A DNA stretch of 39,138 bases, taken from assembly GCA_009377815.1 (NCBI GenBank), contig WHTI01000014.1:1-39138 (forward strand), read 5' to 3'. This document shows positions 14,460 through 23,859 of this stretch, one piece after another. Each line of letters begins with the position of its first letter. The first letter of the stretch is position 1. Position numbers and translations under genes: made by a program. This DNA comes from Actinomycetota bacterium (GTDB lineage Bacteria > Actinomycetota > CADDZG01 > WHSQ01). The notes under the pieces are model-generated. The model did no database searches. It was not told where the DNA came from and worked only from the letters and a program-made list of their open reading frames with translations.

Positions 14460-16240
14460 TGGACGAGGAAGAGCTGAGACAGCAAGCGCTTGATGCTTTT
14501 GTTCAGAGTGCCTTAGCCGGCCAGGCGCCGCCGACAACTGTCTCAGCGCCCCCAACCCAGAAGTACCTTGCGGTACCGATTCAAGGACCGGACGGAAGTA
14601 TTTCGTTCGAGTTTCACGAGAACCCGAACTGGACACCCCCGGCCAATGCGCCAGAAGCAGAGCCGCCACAACTGACGCAGGCTGAGGCGCAGGCCATCCA
14701 CGACGAGGAGATAGCGCGCGCGTACGAGCTAGAGCACGCCCGCCAGCTTCAGGCCGAGCGCCAGAAGAATCAGACCGCCGGCAAGGGCTACATCACGGAT
14801 GCCGAGGCATCGGTGCTCGATCAGCAGGCCAAGGAGCGCGGCCTCACCCAGCAGCAGATCAACATCGAGCGGGAGCGTCTAGCACAGCAGGGACGCCAAC
14901 TTGAAGCCGATCTTGGCCTGACAGCGGCGACGACGGCGCGGACAGAAGCCGAGACGGAAGAGACGCGCGCTAACGTCCAGCAGATTCTCGCGAACACGAA
15001 CCTCACAGAAGCCCAGAAACAGCAGGTGCTCGCGGACATCGGCCTGATCGGCGCGCAGCAAGGGAAGACCGAGGCCGAAATTGGACAGGTCCTCGCCAAT
15101 ACCAATCTCACGCAGGCGCAGCAGCAGGCCGTAATCGCCGAGCTTGGCTTGATTGGCGCCCAGACGCGTGAGACAGGTGCCCGAGCCACGCAGGAAGAAG
15201 CACGGGCAGGCGTGGCGCCGGAGGCGGCTCAGGCTGAGGTTGATCTTGCGCTGGGGAATATCCGAAGCATTCAGCTCGGCAACCAGCAGCTTGAAGCGGA
15301 GCTTCGTACCACTACGGATGCGGACCGGCGCCAGGCGATCCAGATGGAGCTCCGGCAGGGTCAGGCCGACCTCGACACCACCATTCAGCAGATTGAGAAC
15401 CTCAAGTACAGTGGCCAGCTCACGGGCGCCCAGATACGCCAGGTCGATCAGGCCATCGAGACGTCGCGCGAGAGTGTTGAAGCGGCCAAGATGGGCGGCC
15501 TGTACGGCCTCCAGGACCGCATTGACGAGATCAAACGGCAGATCGCCAGCGGTACCCTCAAGCCCGAAGACGGCGATGCGCTCCTGAACGACTACATCAA
15601 CGCCACGATTGCGGGTACTACACCGTTTGAGGCGCGTACGACACGTGCGCAGGAAGAGACACAGCGGATAGGCCAGCGATTGAGCCAGCGCGGTCAGGAT
15701 GTGGACCTGGCTGGAACACAGACGAGCACGCTCGGTAGCTTCGGAAGCAGCATCTTCGGCCAGCTTGCCAACCTCAACCAGTACGCGGAGCCGGGCACGA
15801 GCGGCGGGGCGGCAGCGTTCAGGTCTGCCGTGGATTACATGAAAGGCCAGTTCCCCGAGGCACCCGCGCCCGTAGAGGTGCCAGGGGTACCGGCGTTTCT
15901 GCCTGGTGGTCAGGGCGGCGGGCAGGCTGCCGGCTCCGTCGTGATCAACATCGGTGGCGGAGGCGGCGGCGGACAACCAGCGCCACAGACACAGGTGGGT
16001 GGAGCTAGTCCGTGGGGCCAGTCGGGAATGAATACGGCAGCGCCTAATCCAACACCATCGCTCCAGCCGTTCATGGATCGTAACCTTGTGACAGGCCCAC
16101 TGGCAGGGCCGGGTTCGCTCGGACCCAGCGGGATGCCTGCCGCCTTGCAAGCGGGTGCGGCAGCCGCGCCAGCGATGGTGGATGCGATGCGCCCGGCGAG
16201 CCCCGAGGATGTAGATCGTCTCTGGGGACAGAGCAGGTAG
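14459..16240 (+). CDS. Putative internal virion protein with helical repeats (593 aa)
   Basis: A long alpha-helical, Gln/Ala/Glu-rich protein. Around residues 170-240 a repeat of about 34 residues occurs twice (LANTNLTEAQKQQVLADIGL, then LANTNLTQAQQQAVIAELGL, each followed by IGAQ). A collagen-like Gly/Pro/Gln-rich tail with a poly-Gly run follows after residue 480. Position between portal and the giant muralytic protein suggests it is packaged in the capsid and ejected with the DNA, by analogy with podovirus ejection proteins. ATG 14459 (TGATG) is preferred to GTG 14456. The large minus-strand ORF over it (14879-16543) is a mirror of the repetitive helix. Confidence 0.65.
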   Translation: MDEEELRQQALDAFVQSALAGQAPPTTVSAPPTQKYLAVPIQGPDGSISFEFHENPNWTPPANAPEAEPPQLTQAEAQAIHDEEIARAYELEHARQLQAERQKNQTAGKGYITDAEASVLDQQAKERGLTQQQINIERERLAQQGRQLEADLGLTAATTARTEAETEETRANVQQILANTNLTEAQKQQVLADIGLIGAQQGKTEAEIGQVLANTNLTQAQQQAVIAELGLIGAQTRETGARATQEEARAGVAPEAAQAEVDLALGNIRSIQLGNQQLEAELRTTTDADRRQAIQMELRQGQADLDTTIQQIENLKYSGQLTGAQIRQVDQAIETSRESVEAAKMGGLYGLQDRIDEIKRQIASGTLKPEDGDALLNDYINATIAGTTPFEARTTRAQEETQRIGQRLSQRGQDVDLAGTQTSTLGSFGSSIFGQLANLNQYAEPGTSGGAAAFRSAVDYMKGQFPEAPAPVEVPGVPAFLPGGQGGGQAAGSVVINIGGGGGGGQPAPQTQVGGASPWGQSGMNTAAPNPTPSLQPFMDRNLVTGPLAGPGSLGPSGMPAALQAGAAAAPAMVDAMRPASPEDVDRLWGQSR

Positions 16241-16249
16241 GAGGCGACA

Positions 16250-17524
16250 ATGGCTGTCTATAGACTTCCAAGCAGAGAGGGTGGCGAGCGTCAGGTTGAC
16301 GCGGGCTCCCTCGATGAGGCCAGGTCCAGGGCGCAAGCCGAAGGATGGTGGCAGCCTGGCATGGGTACCTTCGGTGCTAACTCTCTTGTTTCCGGCGGTG
16401 GAGATGGCGGAGGCGGAGGTGGCGGCGGCAATGGTGGCCTCGATCCGCTTGAGGACTTCTTTCAGAACACCTCCGGCTTTGCCATCAAGGACCTCGAAGA
16501 GCGCAAGCGCCAGTTCGATCAGCAGCTCGACTTCGAGCGTCAACGGCTGGAGCGCCTCGGGCTGCCCGAGCTAGCGATCCAGCAGCAGCTTGCGAATCTC
16601 CAGGAGCAGGAATTCCAGTTCGAACGAGCGATGGCACTCTCGAATCAGGGTCTGGACTTGCTCAAGTTCGGCGCCACGCTTCGCGGGCCGGAGGATTACT
16701 TTCAGTCGTCCGATTTCATGCGGGGCGCAAGAGAGCGGGCGGACGTACCGCTCTTCTTGCAGCAGCTCCAGGGCAACACAGGTATTCAGGTGATGCCAGG
16801 GCCAGGTGGTGAGGCGCCAGTTCCCCTGACCATCCAGAGCTTGGGTGGAGAAGCAACAGGCACTGGGGGTGGGCCACCTGCCCCTGTTGGTGCTCCCGCT
16901 CCCGCAGCAGCGCCTACGTACAACGAAAACGCTGCTCGGCAATTCTACAACCAGGCAGCCATTCTGCAGGGCGCCAACCTGACGGACGAGCAGATACGAA
17001 GGTTTACCTCGAATCCGGCCGAGGATGCCCGTAGCCGTGTGCGCCAGATGGTGCAAGCGAGCGGCGACCCAAGCTTCGACGCGGCCTTGCGTCAGTATGG
17101 CCCGCCACAGCCGGGCGAGTCGTTCGATCAGTACTACAATCGTGTGGCGAACCGGGCCGGGCCCTCTGGCTTTGATATGACCCGTCAGGCTCGGATACAG
17201 GCGCTCTACCATGGCCTCCAGGCTGCGCCGGCCCCGGCGTCTGCTCTAGCCCCGGCTCCAGCACCAGCTGCACCGGCTCCAGTCCTGACGGCTCCTACGC
17301 CTACTGCGAGGCGCGACAGGAACACGGACGCCGCGCTCGCGACGATTGATCGTCTCTTCCGGAGTGGGGCGAACAAGCTGGGCCCGCAGTCACTCGAAGC
17401 CTTGAGTAGTGACGAGCTGGCGCTGCTCCAGTCGGGTGGCGATTACCTGGGTTACAGCGTGCCGGCCTTCCTCGAGGGCTACAACAGAAGCCGTATAGGG
17501 CAGCGAGCGGCGCAGCCGTCTTAG
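16250..17524 (+). CDS. Putative internal virion protein with Gly-rich linker (424 aa)
   Basis: Starts MAVYRLPSREGGERQVDAGS, followed by a poly-Gly linker (about residues 49-62), a coiled-coil region (LEERKRQFDQQLDFERQRLE; LANLQEQEFQFERAMAL), Pro/Ala-rich linkers and a helical end. There is no enzyme motif. Like its neighbour it resembles ejected internal proteins by position and composition, but I recognise no family. GC-rich low-complexity linkers dominate its middle and C-terminal third. Confidence 0.62.
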   Translation: MAVYRLPSREGGERQVDAGSLDEARSRAQAEGWWQPGMGTFGANSLVSGGGDGGGGGGGGNGGLDPLEDFFQNTSGFAIKDLEERKRQFDQQLDFERQRLERLGLPELAIQQQLANLQEQEFQFERAMALSNQGLDLLKFGATLRGPEDYFQSSDFMRGARERADVPLFLQQLQGNTGIQVMPGPGGEAPVPLTIQSLGGEATGTGGGPPAPVGAPAPAAAPTYNENAARQFYNQAAILQGANLTDEQIRRFTSNPAEDARSRVRQMVQASGDPSFDAALRQYGPPQPGESFDQYYNRVANRAGPSGFDMTRQARIQALYHGLQAAPAPASALAPAPAPAAPAPVLTAPTPTARRDRNTDAALATIDRLFRSGANKLGPQSLEALSSDELALLQSGGDYLGYSVPAFLEGYNRSRIGQRAAQPS

Positions 17525-17526
17525 CT

Positions 17527-20500
17527 ATGACGCTCTATCTGCCTCGAGACACGCTCCGCACGTTCGAGGCGGAGCAGTTCGAGAAGCGCGCGAAAGAGCG
17601 CACAGCCGACGCGTGGGGTCAGAATGCGCTCAAGCAGGCCCAGGCGCGGATCAGCCAGGCGGCCAGGCTCAGGCGGGAGACACCGGCGCCTTTCCAGACA
17701 ATGCTCACGCCCCAGCGGCCCGGCCAGCCTGAAGTAGGCCTGACGCAGCGCCCAACCACGAGAACACCCGTTCTCCAGCCCCAGCGGCCCCAGCCGGAGT
17801 ATGGGCTCACGCGTCGGCGGGAAGAGCAGCCCGACCCACGCCAGGAAGAGAGCGCATTGTGGGCGGCTCAGGCTTTGGATCGGGTGAAGAATCTCCTTGG
17901 GGAAGCCAAAGATACGGCGGGGGAGAAGATCAGCCAGGGTGCGGAAGCCATCCAAACCACGCTAGGCGGTGGTGGGGAGCCCGGTGTGCTCAAGTGGGCT
18001 GACCTCATTCAGAAGAACGCCGAGAAATATGGCGTGCCCGCCAACATCATCGCGGGGCTGATGGAGATCGAGAGCAGTGGCAATCCCGAGGCGCAAAGCC
18101 CAATGAATTACGACGCTCGCGGGAATCCCATCGGACGGGCGCAAAGCCTGATGCAGGTTATGCCTTTCCACTTTCGGGAGGGCGAAAACCCGATGGACCC
18201 TGAGACGAACATGCGTGTCGCCATTGAACGGGTTCTAAAGCCGGCCTACGACCGCCTCGGTGACTGGACGAAGGCAGCCGCTGCCTACTTCGGAGCTATC
18301 GACGCTCAGGGCAACATCACAGGCGCGAGCGATGTAACGGGCACGAGTGGTAACGAGTACGTCCGTCGCTTCCAGGAGGCAGCGAGCAAGTACACCAACC
18401 TCGCTGCAATGGGCGGGCAGGCACCTGTAGACACGGAAGGCTCACCACTTGCTCGGGCCGCAGGATATGTCTTCCCGGTAGAGGGCTACACCGGCGAGAT
18501 CGATCTACACCATGGCGCGCAGGAGGGAACCGGCGGCTCGGACATCTTCGCGGCGGAAGGAACGCCGGTCAAAGTGATGCGGGGCGGCACCGTCACCTCG
18601 GCGGGCTACACCGATATCGGTGGCAACTTCGTGATGATCGAGGGGGATGACGGTAACCAGTATTACTACGCCCATATGGACCGGACGCCAGCCGTCGAGA
18701 CCGGTCAGAAGATCGGGGCAGGTGCCTACCTCGGTGGAGTAGGCGAAACAGGGAACGCCAAAGGTACCGGCGCGCATCTCCACCTAGGCGTCGGGCCGAG
18801 CATCGTGACGGGCACTGGGCCGATGGGTGGCACCGGTGGGAGCTTTGATGCCGTGGGGCTTTTGAGAAGCGTCCTTGGCGGCGAGACAGTCGAGAACCCC
18901 TCACCCAGTGTCGCAGCGCGCCCGCCGAACCCAATGCCCCGCGTATCGCCTCTGCTAGAGCGGCCGGAGCCGCTGGAGTTCCGCCGTAGGACGCCCATGG
19001 AGCCCGTAGCGCCACGAGAGCGGCGCCCGCTGATCGCGGGCATGGGATTGGACGCAGAGGCCCTCAGGAGCGGCGTAGACACGCTAGGACGCATGGCCGG
19101 CGAGACAGCCGAGACGGTTACGGAACGGGGCGGCGTGATCCTTGGGGGCGTGGCGCGTGGGGCGCAGGTCTTTGGTGAGGAAGTCGGGCGTCAGGCAGGT
19201 CTTGCTGGTCGCGAGCTCGCCCGCTTCGCCACGGACCTCGGCCAGGAAACGAGCGAGCTGCTTGCCGAGCGCATGGAGCCTGAGACAGCCCGGCGTCTTT
19301 CGCGTGCGGAGGCAGCCGTTGCCGATCCTGAACGGGCCAGAATGAACCGGCTCGCCGGCATCAGCCCGCTCGACCTGGAGATCACACGCGAGGGAACCGA
19401 GCCGTTCCGCTCGCCGGGTTACCTACAGCCCGCGTCCTACGAAGAGCAGCGCAGCCCGTATGACATGACACCTGAAGAGGCAGAGGGGCCACTGGCAGGG
19501 TTGGCGAGGTTGCCTGAGGGCGTAGGAGGCGCTGTAGAAGACGCCGCAGCCATGACACGCGGCGGGTCGGCTGCATCGTCACGCGATCAATTCCGAGAAA
19601 CATTGGCTGAGCCATTCGACGCTGACGAGTATTCATCGCGAGCACCGTTGGCCCCGGTAGCGGAAGCGGGAACAGAACTAGGGCGAGCATTCGTCCCACC
19701 CATTGGTCAGTCATCTGAAGAAGCCATGCGCCGGACCGAGACACTGGAGAACCTACGCGGCCTTGTGGAAACGCCGGGGCGCATGATTGGGGATGTTATA
19801 CGGGGAGCGGCGGAGCCGGTTGGGGAAGCCTTGGAGCCGTTTGGTCGGCTCCGGGAAGAAATGCTCCCGTCACCTCTGGAGCTTTCGATGATGTCGCCCC
19901 GAGAGCTTCGGAAGTTCCTGGATACTGAAGATGATCCAACAGGAGTCAACTTCTGGGAGATGGGAGAGCAGGCTGCCCGAACGCAGCTCGGTGCTACCGG
20001 GACCCCAACCGAGCGAGAGGTCGCGCGCTCAGCCCGGGATGCCTATCTCGCGTTCGGCGTTGCGGGCAGTGACGTATCGCGGGTTGCTAAGAATGTGCCA
20101 CGTGCACTCGCCAGTGATCCCGCCTACCAGAAGACGGCGCGCATGTACGAGAGCCCGCCCGTGGAAGAGGGCGCCAGGTCTTCTCTGTGGCGCGGATTCG
20201 TGCGACGGGCAACTGATCGCTCTATTGACCTCAAGCACTTTCAGGAGCAGGCACAGAAGAACCTGGGGCGACCGCTCAGGGCTGACGAGATGGCCTACGA
20301 GCTGAGTCGCCTGAATGCTGACTCTGCTGCTGCGGTGCGCGTCCAGAAGAGCCTCGGCCCGGCCGTGCAGAGCGTAGGGCGAGATTACAACCTGCTTACG
20401 CAGTACCTCACGCACCAGAACAACCTCGATATCGCGCGTGCGACCGGGAATGCTGATCGCGTGTTCCCCGGTGGTATCCGCGCGGCAGACTCGCAGCGCG

Positions 20501-22740
20501 TCATCGAGACGATGCAGGGCGAGCTCGCACCCCAGCGCCTTGCCAAGATCGAACAGGCCGCCGATGAGATATGGGGCTTCGGGCGCTCACTTCTGGAGCG
20601 TAAGCGGGATAGTGGTCTGATCTCGGGTGATCTCTACCAGGAACTGACACGGCGTTATCCGCATTACGTGCCGACCAAGATTCTTGATTATCTGGCTGAC
20701 ACGGAAGCACGTTTCCCGGGCCGCAAGCTGAGCGTGAACGATACCGGCCTCAAGCGGCTCACGGCTGAGGGTACATCCAAGGAACGCGAGGACCCCATCG
20801 CTTCACTCGTTCGCCTGGCCTACCAGACGGAAACGCTCACCCGGAAGAACGATGCCGCCCGGGCGTTCATTCGACTGCGGGAAGCCCACCCGGAAGGTGA
20901 ACTGATCGAAGAGCTGGTAGGCGAGACCGCTAATCGGACGGCGGGCCGCAACTTCGAGAAGATCAGCGTGTTCGAGGACGGTGCCCGCCACGTCTACCGC
21001 ATGCCTAAGCACCTTGCCGAAGCCGTGAAGATGGAGAGCACGGCGCAAGTGCCCGGCGTTTCGACCATCATGAACATCGCCCGGATGGGTATGACATCTC
21101 GGAATCCGGTCTTCCTCGCATCCAACAGCATCATGGATGCCTCCACGTTCGCGGTACGCGCGAGCCTCCGGGAAGGCGGGCCGCAGCACCTCCCGCGGGT
21201 GATGGTTGAATTGACGAAAGCCTACGTCGATACGTTCAAGGGTCTAACGCGCGGCCAGTTTGCCGGCGAGATGACGCAGCGCTACCTCGAGGGTGGCGGC
21301 GGCATGTTCGGCTTCTTCAGCCAGAACCAGAGGGGTGTTGCCGAGGCTACCCGTCACCTGCGTCGAAATGGCGTCGTGCTCGACAACGCGGAAGATGCCA
21401 TGAAGATGGTCCGCGACCTCGCAACGTTCAAGCCCATCCAGGAGATCGGCGAGCGGATCGAGCTCGCTCCGCGCGTGGCACAGATGCGGCTCGCCGAGAA
21501 GCGAGGGGCAAACGCCGTGGAGTCCGTTATCCAAGGGCGGACGGTGACGATCGACTTTGCCCAGGGCGGCACGTGGTCCAAGTTCATCAACCAGTTCGTG
21601 CCCTTCTTCAACGTGGGGATTCAATCTGGCGCACAGATTCCCAGGGCGTTCCGCGAGAATCCTAAGGCGTTTGTCGGTACGGTCGGAGCAACGCTTGTGG
21701 GTCCGACCGTAGCGGCCGAGTCCTGGAACCGCAGCGATCCGCAACGTTCACGCGACTATGAAGACGTGCCGCAGTATCTCAAGGACGCGGGTATCGTGCT
21801 CATGCTTCCAGTGGACCCTCAAGAGTCCGTAACGGGTGAGCGGCAGCCGCAGTATTTGTATATCCCCACCCGTGAATTTTCCCCCTTCGTGGTGGCGACA
21901 CGCGAGGCGGCAGGGCGCGTGCTGGGCGAGGACCCGAGGGAATGGGCCTCCTTGCTCCAAGGAGCGGCACAGTCTGTTTTGCCGGCCGAAACGGCTTTCG
22001 ATTTTGTGCCTGTCGGTCTCAGCACGGGCGTGCAGCTTCAAGCCAATGAAGACTTCTTCCGCGGTCGCAACGTCGTCTCTAAGTGGACAGAATCGGAAGC
22101 CACGGACACGGCCCATGCCATCGCTAACCTGATCGAGGAAGCGGCCCGTGCTGCCGGAGACGAACAAGCACAAGTCTCCGGTGCCGCCGTGGAGTTTGCC
22201 GTGCGGGACTACCTCGGTGGTGGCGGCGGAGCAGCCTTGGCCGCTGGCGACCTGATTGGCGCCCTCGCTTCAGGTGAAGGCATTGAGCGCCGTGACGACC
22301 GGATTCAAAGCTTGCCCGGTATCGGCGGGCTGGTTGGCCGGTTCGTGCGCGATTCCGGCGGCGAGCTCTTCTATCGAGCGCGTGATGAGCGGGTGAGCGA
22401 TGAGGCGGCCCGCGTCCTTCGCGAGCACAACCTTGATATCAACATCACTCCTGTCTCGGACACGATCAAAGGCCTGCCACTTTCACGCGCACAGCAGACG
22501 AAGTATCAGAGCACGGTGAATATCATCGTGAACGACCTGCTCCCGATGGTTGCCGAGACACCCGCCTGGCAGGCCGCGCCGCGCGAGGGCAAGGAGAAGG
22601 TGGTGCGCGAGCTCGTGAGCCGCGCGCGCGAAGCTGGCCAAGCTGTCGTGCTCCCCGACCTCGCGGAAGAGGGTGAATCAGAACGGCTTATGAAGCGGAT
22701 GGTGGAGGAGATCAGGCGGGAAGAGCGGGCGCGGCGCTAG
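17527..22740 (+). CDS. Giant ejected protein with lytic transglycosylase and M23 peptidase domains (1737 aa)
   Basis: The largest gene. Residues 155-290 form a lytic transglycosylase domain (catalytic Glu in IESSGNP, E182; QSLMQVMPF). Residues about 315-425 form an M23 metallopeptidase domain (zinc ligands in HHG, SDIFAAEGTPV, YYYAHMD and AHLHLGV). It could therefore cut both glycan and peptide bonds of the wall. A long helical stretch follows. The C-terminal part, about residues 900-1600, looks like a polyvalent-protein domain (LPD38-like: IDFAQGGTWSKFINQFVPFFNVG). By position it is most likely packaged in the capsid and injected first to open the wall and build a channel, like T7 gp16, but with two hydrolases. 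Start follows the previous stop by 2 bases. Confidence 0.82.
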   Translation: MTLYLPRDTLRTFEAEQFEKRAKERTADAWGQNALKQAQARISQAARLRRETPAPFQTMLTPQRPGQPEVGLTQRPTTRTPVLQPQRPQPEYGLTRRREEQPDPRQEESALWAAQALDRVKNLLGEAKDTAGEKISQGAEAIQTTLGGGGEPGVLKWADLIQKNAEKYGVPANIIAGLMEIESSGNPEAQSPMNYDARGNPIGRAQSLMQVMPFHFREGENPMDPETNMRVAIERVLKPAYDRLGDWTKAAAAYFGAIDAQGNITGASDVTGTSGNEYVRRFQEAASKYTNLAAMGGQAPVDTEGSPLARAAGYVFPVEGYTGEIDLHHGAQEGTGGSDIFAAEGTPVKVMRGGTVTSAGYTDIGGNFVMIEGDDGNQYYYAHMDRTPAVETGQKIGAGAYLGGVGETGNAKGTGAHLHLGVGPSIVTGTGPMGGTGGSFDAVGLLRSVLGGETVENPSPSVAARPPNPMPRVSPLLERPEPLEFRRRTPMEPVAPRERRPLIAGMGLDAEALRSGVDTLGRMAGETAETVTERGGVILGGVARGAQVFGEEVGRQAGLAGRELARFATDLGQETSELLAERMEPETARRLSRAEAAVADPERARMNRLAGISPLDLEITREGTEPFRSPGYLQPASYEEQRSPYDMTPEEAEGPLAGLARLPEGVGGAVEDAAAMTRGGSAASSRDQFRETLAEPFDADEYSSRAPLAPVAEAGTELGRAFVPPIGQSSEEAMRRTETLENLRGLVETPGRMIGDVIRGAAEPVGEALEPFGRLREEMLPSPLELSMMSPRELRKFLDTEDDPTGVNFWEMGEQAARTQLGATGTPTEREVARSARDAYLAFGVAGSDVSRVAKNVPRALASDPAYQKTARMYESPPVEEGARSSLWRGFVRRATDRSIDLKHFQEQAQKNLGRPLRADEMAYELSRLNADSAAAVRVQKSLGPAVQSVGRDYNLLTQYLTHQNNLDIARATGNADRVFPGGIRAADSQRVIETMQGELAPQRLAKIEQAADEIWGFGRSLLERKRDSGLISGDLYQELTRRYPHYVPTKILDYLADTEARFPGRKLSVNDTGLKRLTAEGTSKEREDPIASLVRLAYQTETLTRKNDAARAFIRLREAHPEGELIEELVGETANRTAGRNFEKISVFEDGARHVYRMPKHLAEAVKMESTAQVPGVSTIMNIARMGMTSRNPVFLASNSIMDASTFAVRASLREGGPQHLPRVMVELTKAYVDTFKGLTRGQFAGEMTQRYLEGGGGMFGFFSQNQRGVAEATRHLRRNGVVLDNAEDAMKMVRDLATFKPIQEIGERIELAPRVAQMRLAEKRGANAVESVIQGRTVTIDFAQGGTWSKFINQFVPFFNVGIQSGAQIPRAFRENPKAFVGTVGATLVGPTVAAESWNRSDPQRSRDYEDVPQYLKDAGIVLMLPVDPQESVTGERQPQYLYIPTREFSPFVVATREAAGRVLGEDPREWASLLQGAAQSVLPAETAFDFVPVGLSTGVQLQANEDFFRGRNVVSKWTESEATDTAHAIANLIEEAARAAGDEQAQVSGAAVEFAVRDYLGGGGGAALAAGDLIGALASGEGIERRDDRIQSLPGIGGLVGRFVRDSGGELFYRARDERVSDEAARVLREHNLDINITPVSDTIKGLPLSRAQQTKYQSTVNIIVNDLLPMVAETPAWQAAPREGKEKVVRELVSRAREAGQAVVLPDLAEEGESERLMKRMVEEIRREERARR

Positions 22741-22925
22741 CGTCGTTGACGGTTAGCCCAAGATTCCGATGCTGCCTCAACAATAGCCGCCCCCCATGCG
22801 ATCAACATGACGATGCCGCCAAGCATCATCAGGAACTCGTGCCCCTTGTAGCCAAAGACGAGCACGATTGTCGTTGTGATGACCAGGAACGCCACGCCGC
22901 CTTTGACAACTTCTGGGTCGTTCAT
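22737..22925 (-). CDS. Small two-span membrane protein, moron gene 2 (62 aa)
   Basis: MNDPEVVKGGVAFLVITTTI..., with two hydrophobic stretches (about residues 10-27 and 32-48) and a basic tail (NRQRR). It starts with an ATGA overlap after the secreted moron protein, so the two form one leftward operon. The track's longer version (to 22979) starts inside the upstream gene and is unlikely. Its 3' end meets the giant gene's stop tail-to-tail. Possibly a membrane partner of the secreted protein; unknown. Confidence 0.68.
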   Translation of the reverse strand: MNDPEVVKGGVAFLVITTTIVLVFGYKGHEFLMMLGGIVMLIAWGAAIVEAASESWANRQRR

Positions 22926-23791
22926 TGGATTCTTCTCACGGTGATAGTTCGATCTACCCCCTCGACCACCATCTGCCACTGCCCACCATCGCGGTAGATC
23001 AGAACTTCGGGTCGATATGCATAGTGGTAGTGATAGTCGTAGGACACCTGCTGCCAGATTTGGCCGTTCGTAAGTTGAAAGATCGTGTCGCCGTCCCAGC
23101 CGGTGAATTCACCGTCAATCCTGGATTCAATGGCCCTCTCGGTGGGGACAGGGGGCGGGGGAGGCGCGGGATCTGGTGATAGGAATTCCAATCCAAGTGC
23201 CGCTCCGTCTCGCGTGATCACTGCTCCTGCCTCGGTTGCATCGTGGTAGACCGCGAGCACGAAGACATCATTTGACGAAAGATGCCAGCCTGCGACCGAG
23301 TTGGATGGGTAAACGCAGAAGTAAAGCTCTATATGATCAATGGAGTCCCAGACGCATTCAGTTGGATTTTCTCCTCGAAACGCAGGACCTATGACTTCCG
23401 GTGTTGGCTCTAGGAACGATTCGGCGGGGACAGGAACAACACCCCGCTCGTAACCAGGGGGATCAATGCTGTCGCCCGTCCAGTACACTAGCCCTTCGGG
23501 GGTGAGCCCCCAATGGTTCCACCCATCGGTAAACGTCGGGGTGTTCGTGGAGGCGCGATAGAAGGCCAGGCCGTATGTCGTGTTCTGAAGCGTGTCGCCT
23601 GAGCCGCTCGGGTCGCCATACTCACAGGTGAGCGGGTCGCCCATCCCAGCGCCTAGCTCCGCTTTCAGGGCGGCGAAACCAAATTGGTAGCCCGGCGTTT
23701 CCCCCGGTTGGCAGTAGGGCGCTGCTTGAGCCGCCACGGCGGCTGGAACAACGAGGCTCAGTAAGAACGCCGCGATCAAAGGTATGCGCAT
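22922..23791 (-). CDS. Secreted two-domain host-like protein, moron gene 1 (289 aa)
   Basis: Residues 1-22 are a signal peptide (MRIPLIAAFLLSLVVPAAVA). Residues about 35-115 match a domain I recall from Chloroflexota/Thermomicrobia secreted proteins: FAALKAELGAGMGDPLTCEY, then DTLQNTTYGLAFYRASTNTP and HWGLTPEGLVYWTGDSIDPP. After a middle segment with two cysteines and a poly-Pro hinge (208-215), residues 222-288 match a separate common bacterial domain (IDGEFTGWDGDTIFQLTNGQ; SYDYHYHYAYRP). It is opposite to all surrounding virion genes and less GC-rich, so it is probably a lysogenic-conversion gene acting outside the cell. GGGAGAG precedes its ATG. Confidence 0.75.
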   Translation of the reverse strand: MRIPLIAAFLLSLVVPAAVAAQAAPYCQPGETPGYQFGFAALKAELGAGMGDPLTCEYGDPSGSGDTLQNTTYGLAFYRASTNTPTFTDGWNHWGLTPEGLVYWTGDSIDPPGYERGVVPVPAESFLEPTPEVIGPAFRGENPTECVWDSIDHIELYFCVYPSNSVAGWHLSSNDVFVLAVYHDATEAGAVITRDGAALGLEFLSPDPAPPPPPVPTERAIESRIDGEFTGWDGDTIFQLTNGQIWQQVSYDYHYHYAYRPEVLIYRDGGQWQMVVEGVDRTITVRRIQ

Positions 23792-23824
23792 AGCACTCTC
23801 CCAGGCTCAGCATACGCGGTTCCG

Positions 23825-23853
23825 TTGCCAAGCAAAAGTACAGAGCGTATGAT
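23825..23853 (+). promoter_or_regulatory. Sigma70-type promoter before scaffold leader
   Basis: TTGCCA (23825-23830), 17-base spacer, TATGAT (23848-23853). Good match and ideal spacing. It lies divergent to the moron gene and upstream of a hairpin-terminator leader. Confidence 0.7.
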
Positions 23854-23859
23854 GTAGGT

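Noticed and set aside
14879-16543. 554-residue minus-strand ORF
   Set aside because: It mirrors the repetitive helical protein on the plus strand; composition is that of an antisense shadow, with no ribosome site or motif.
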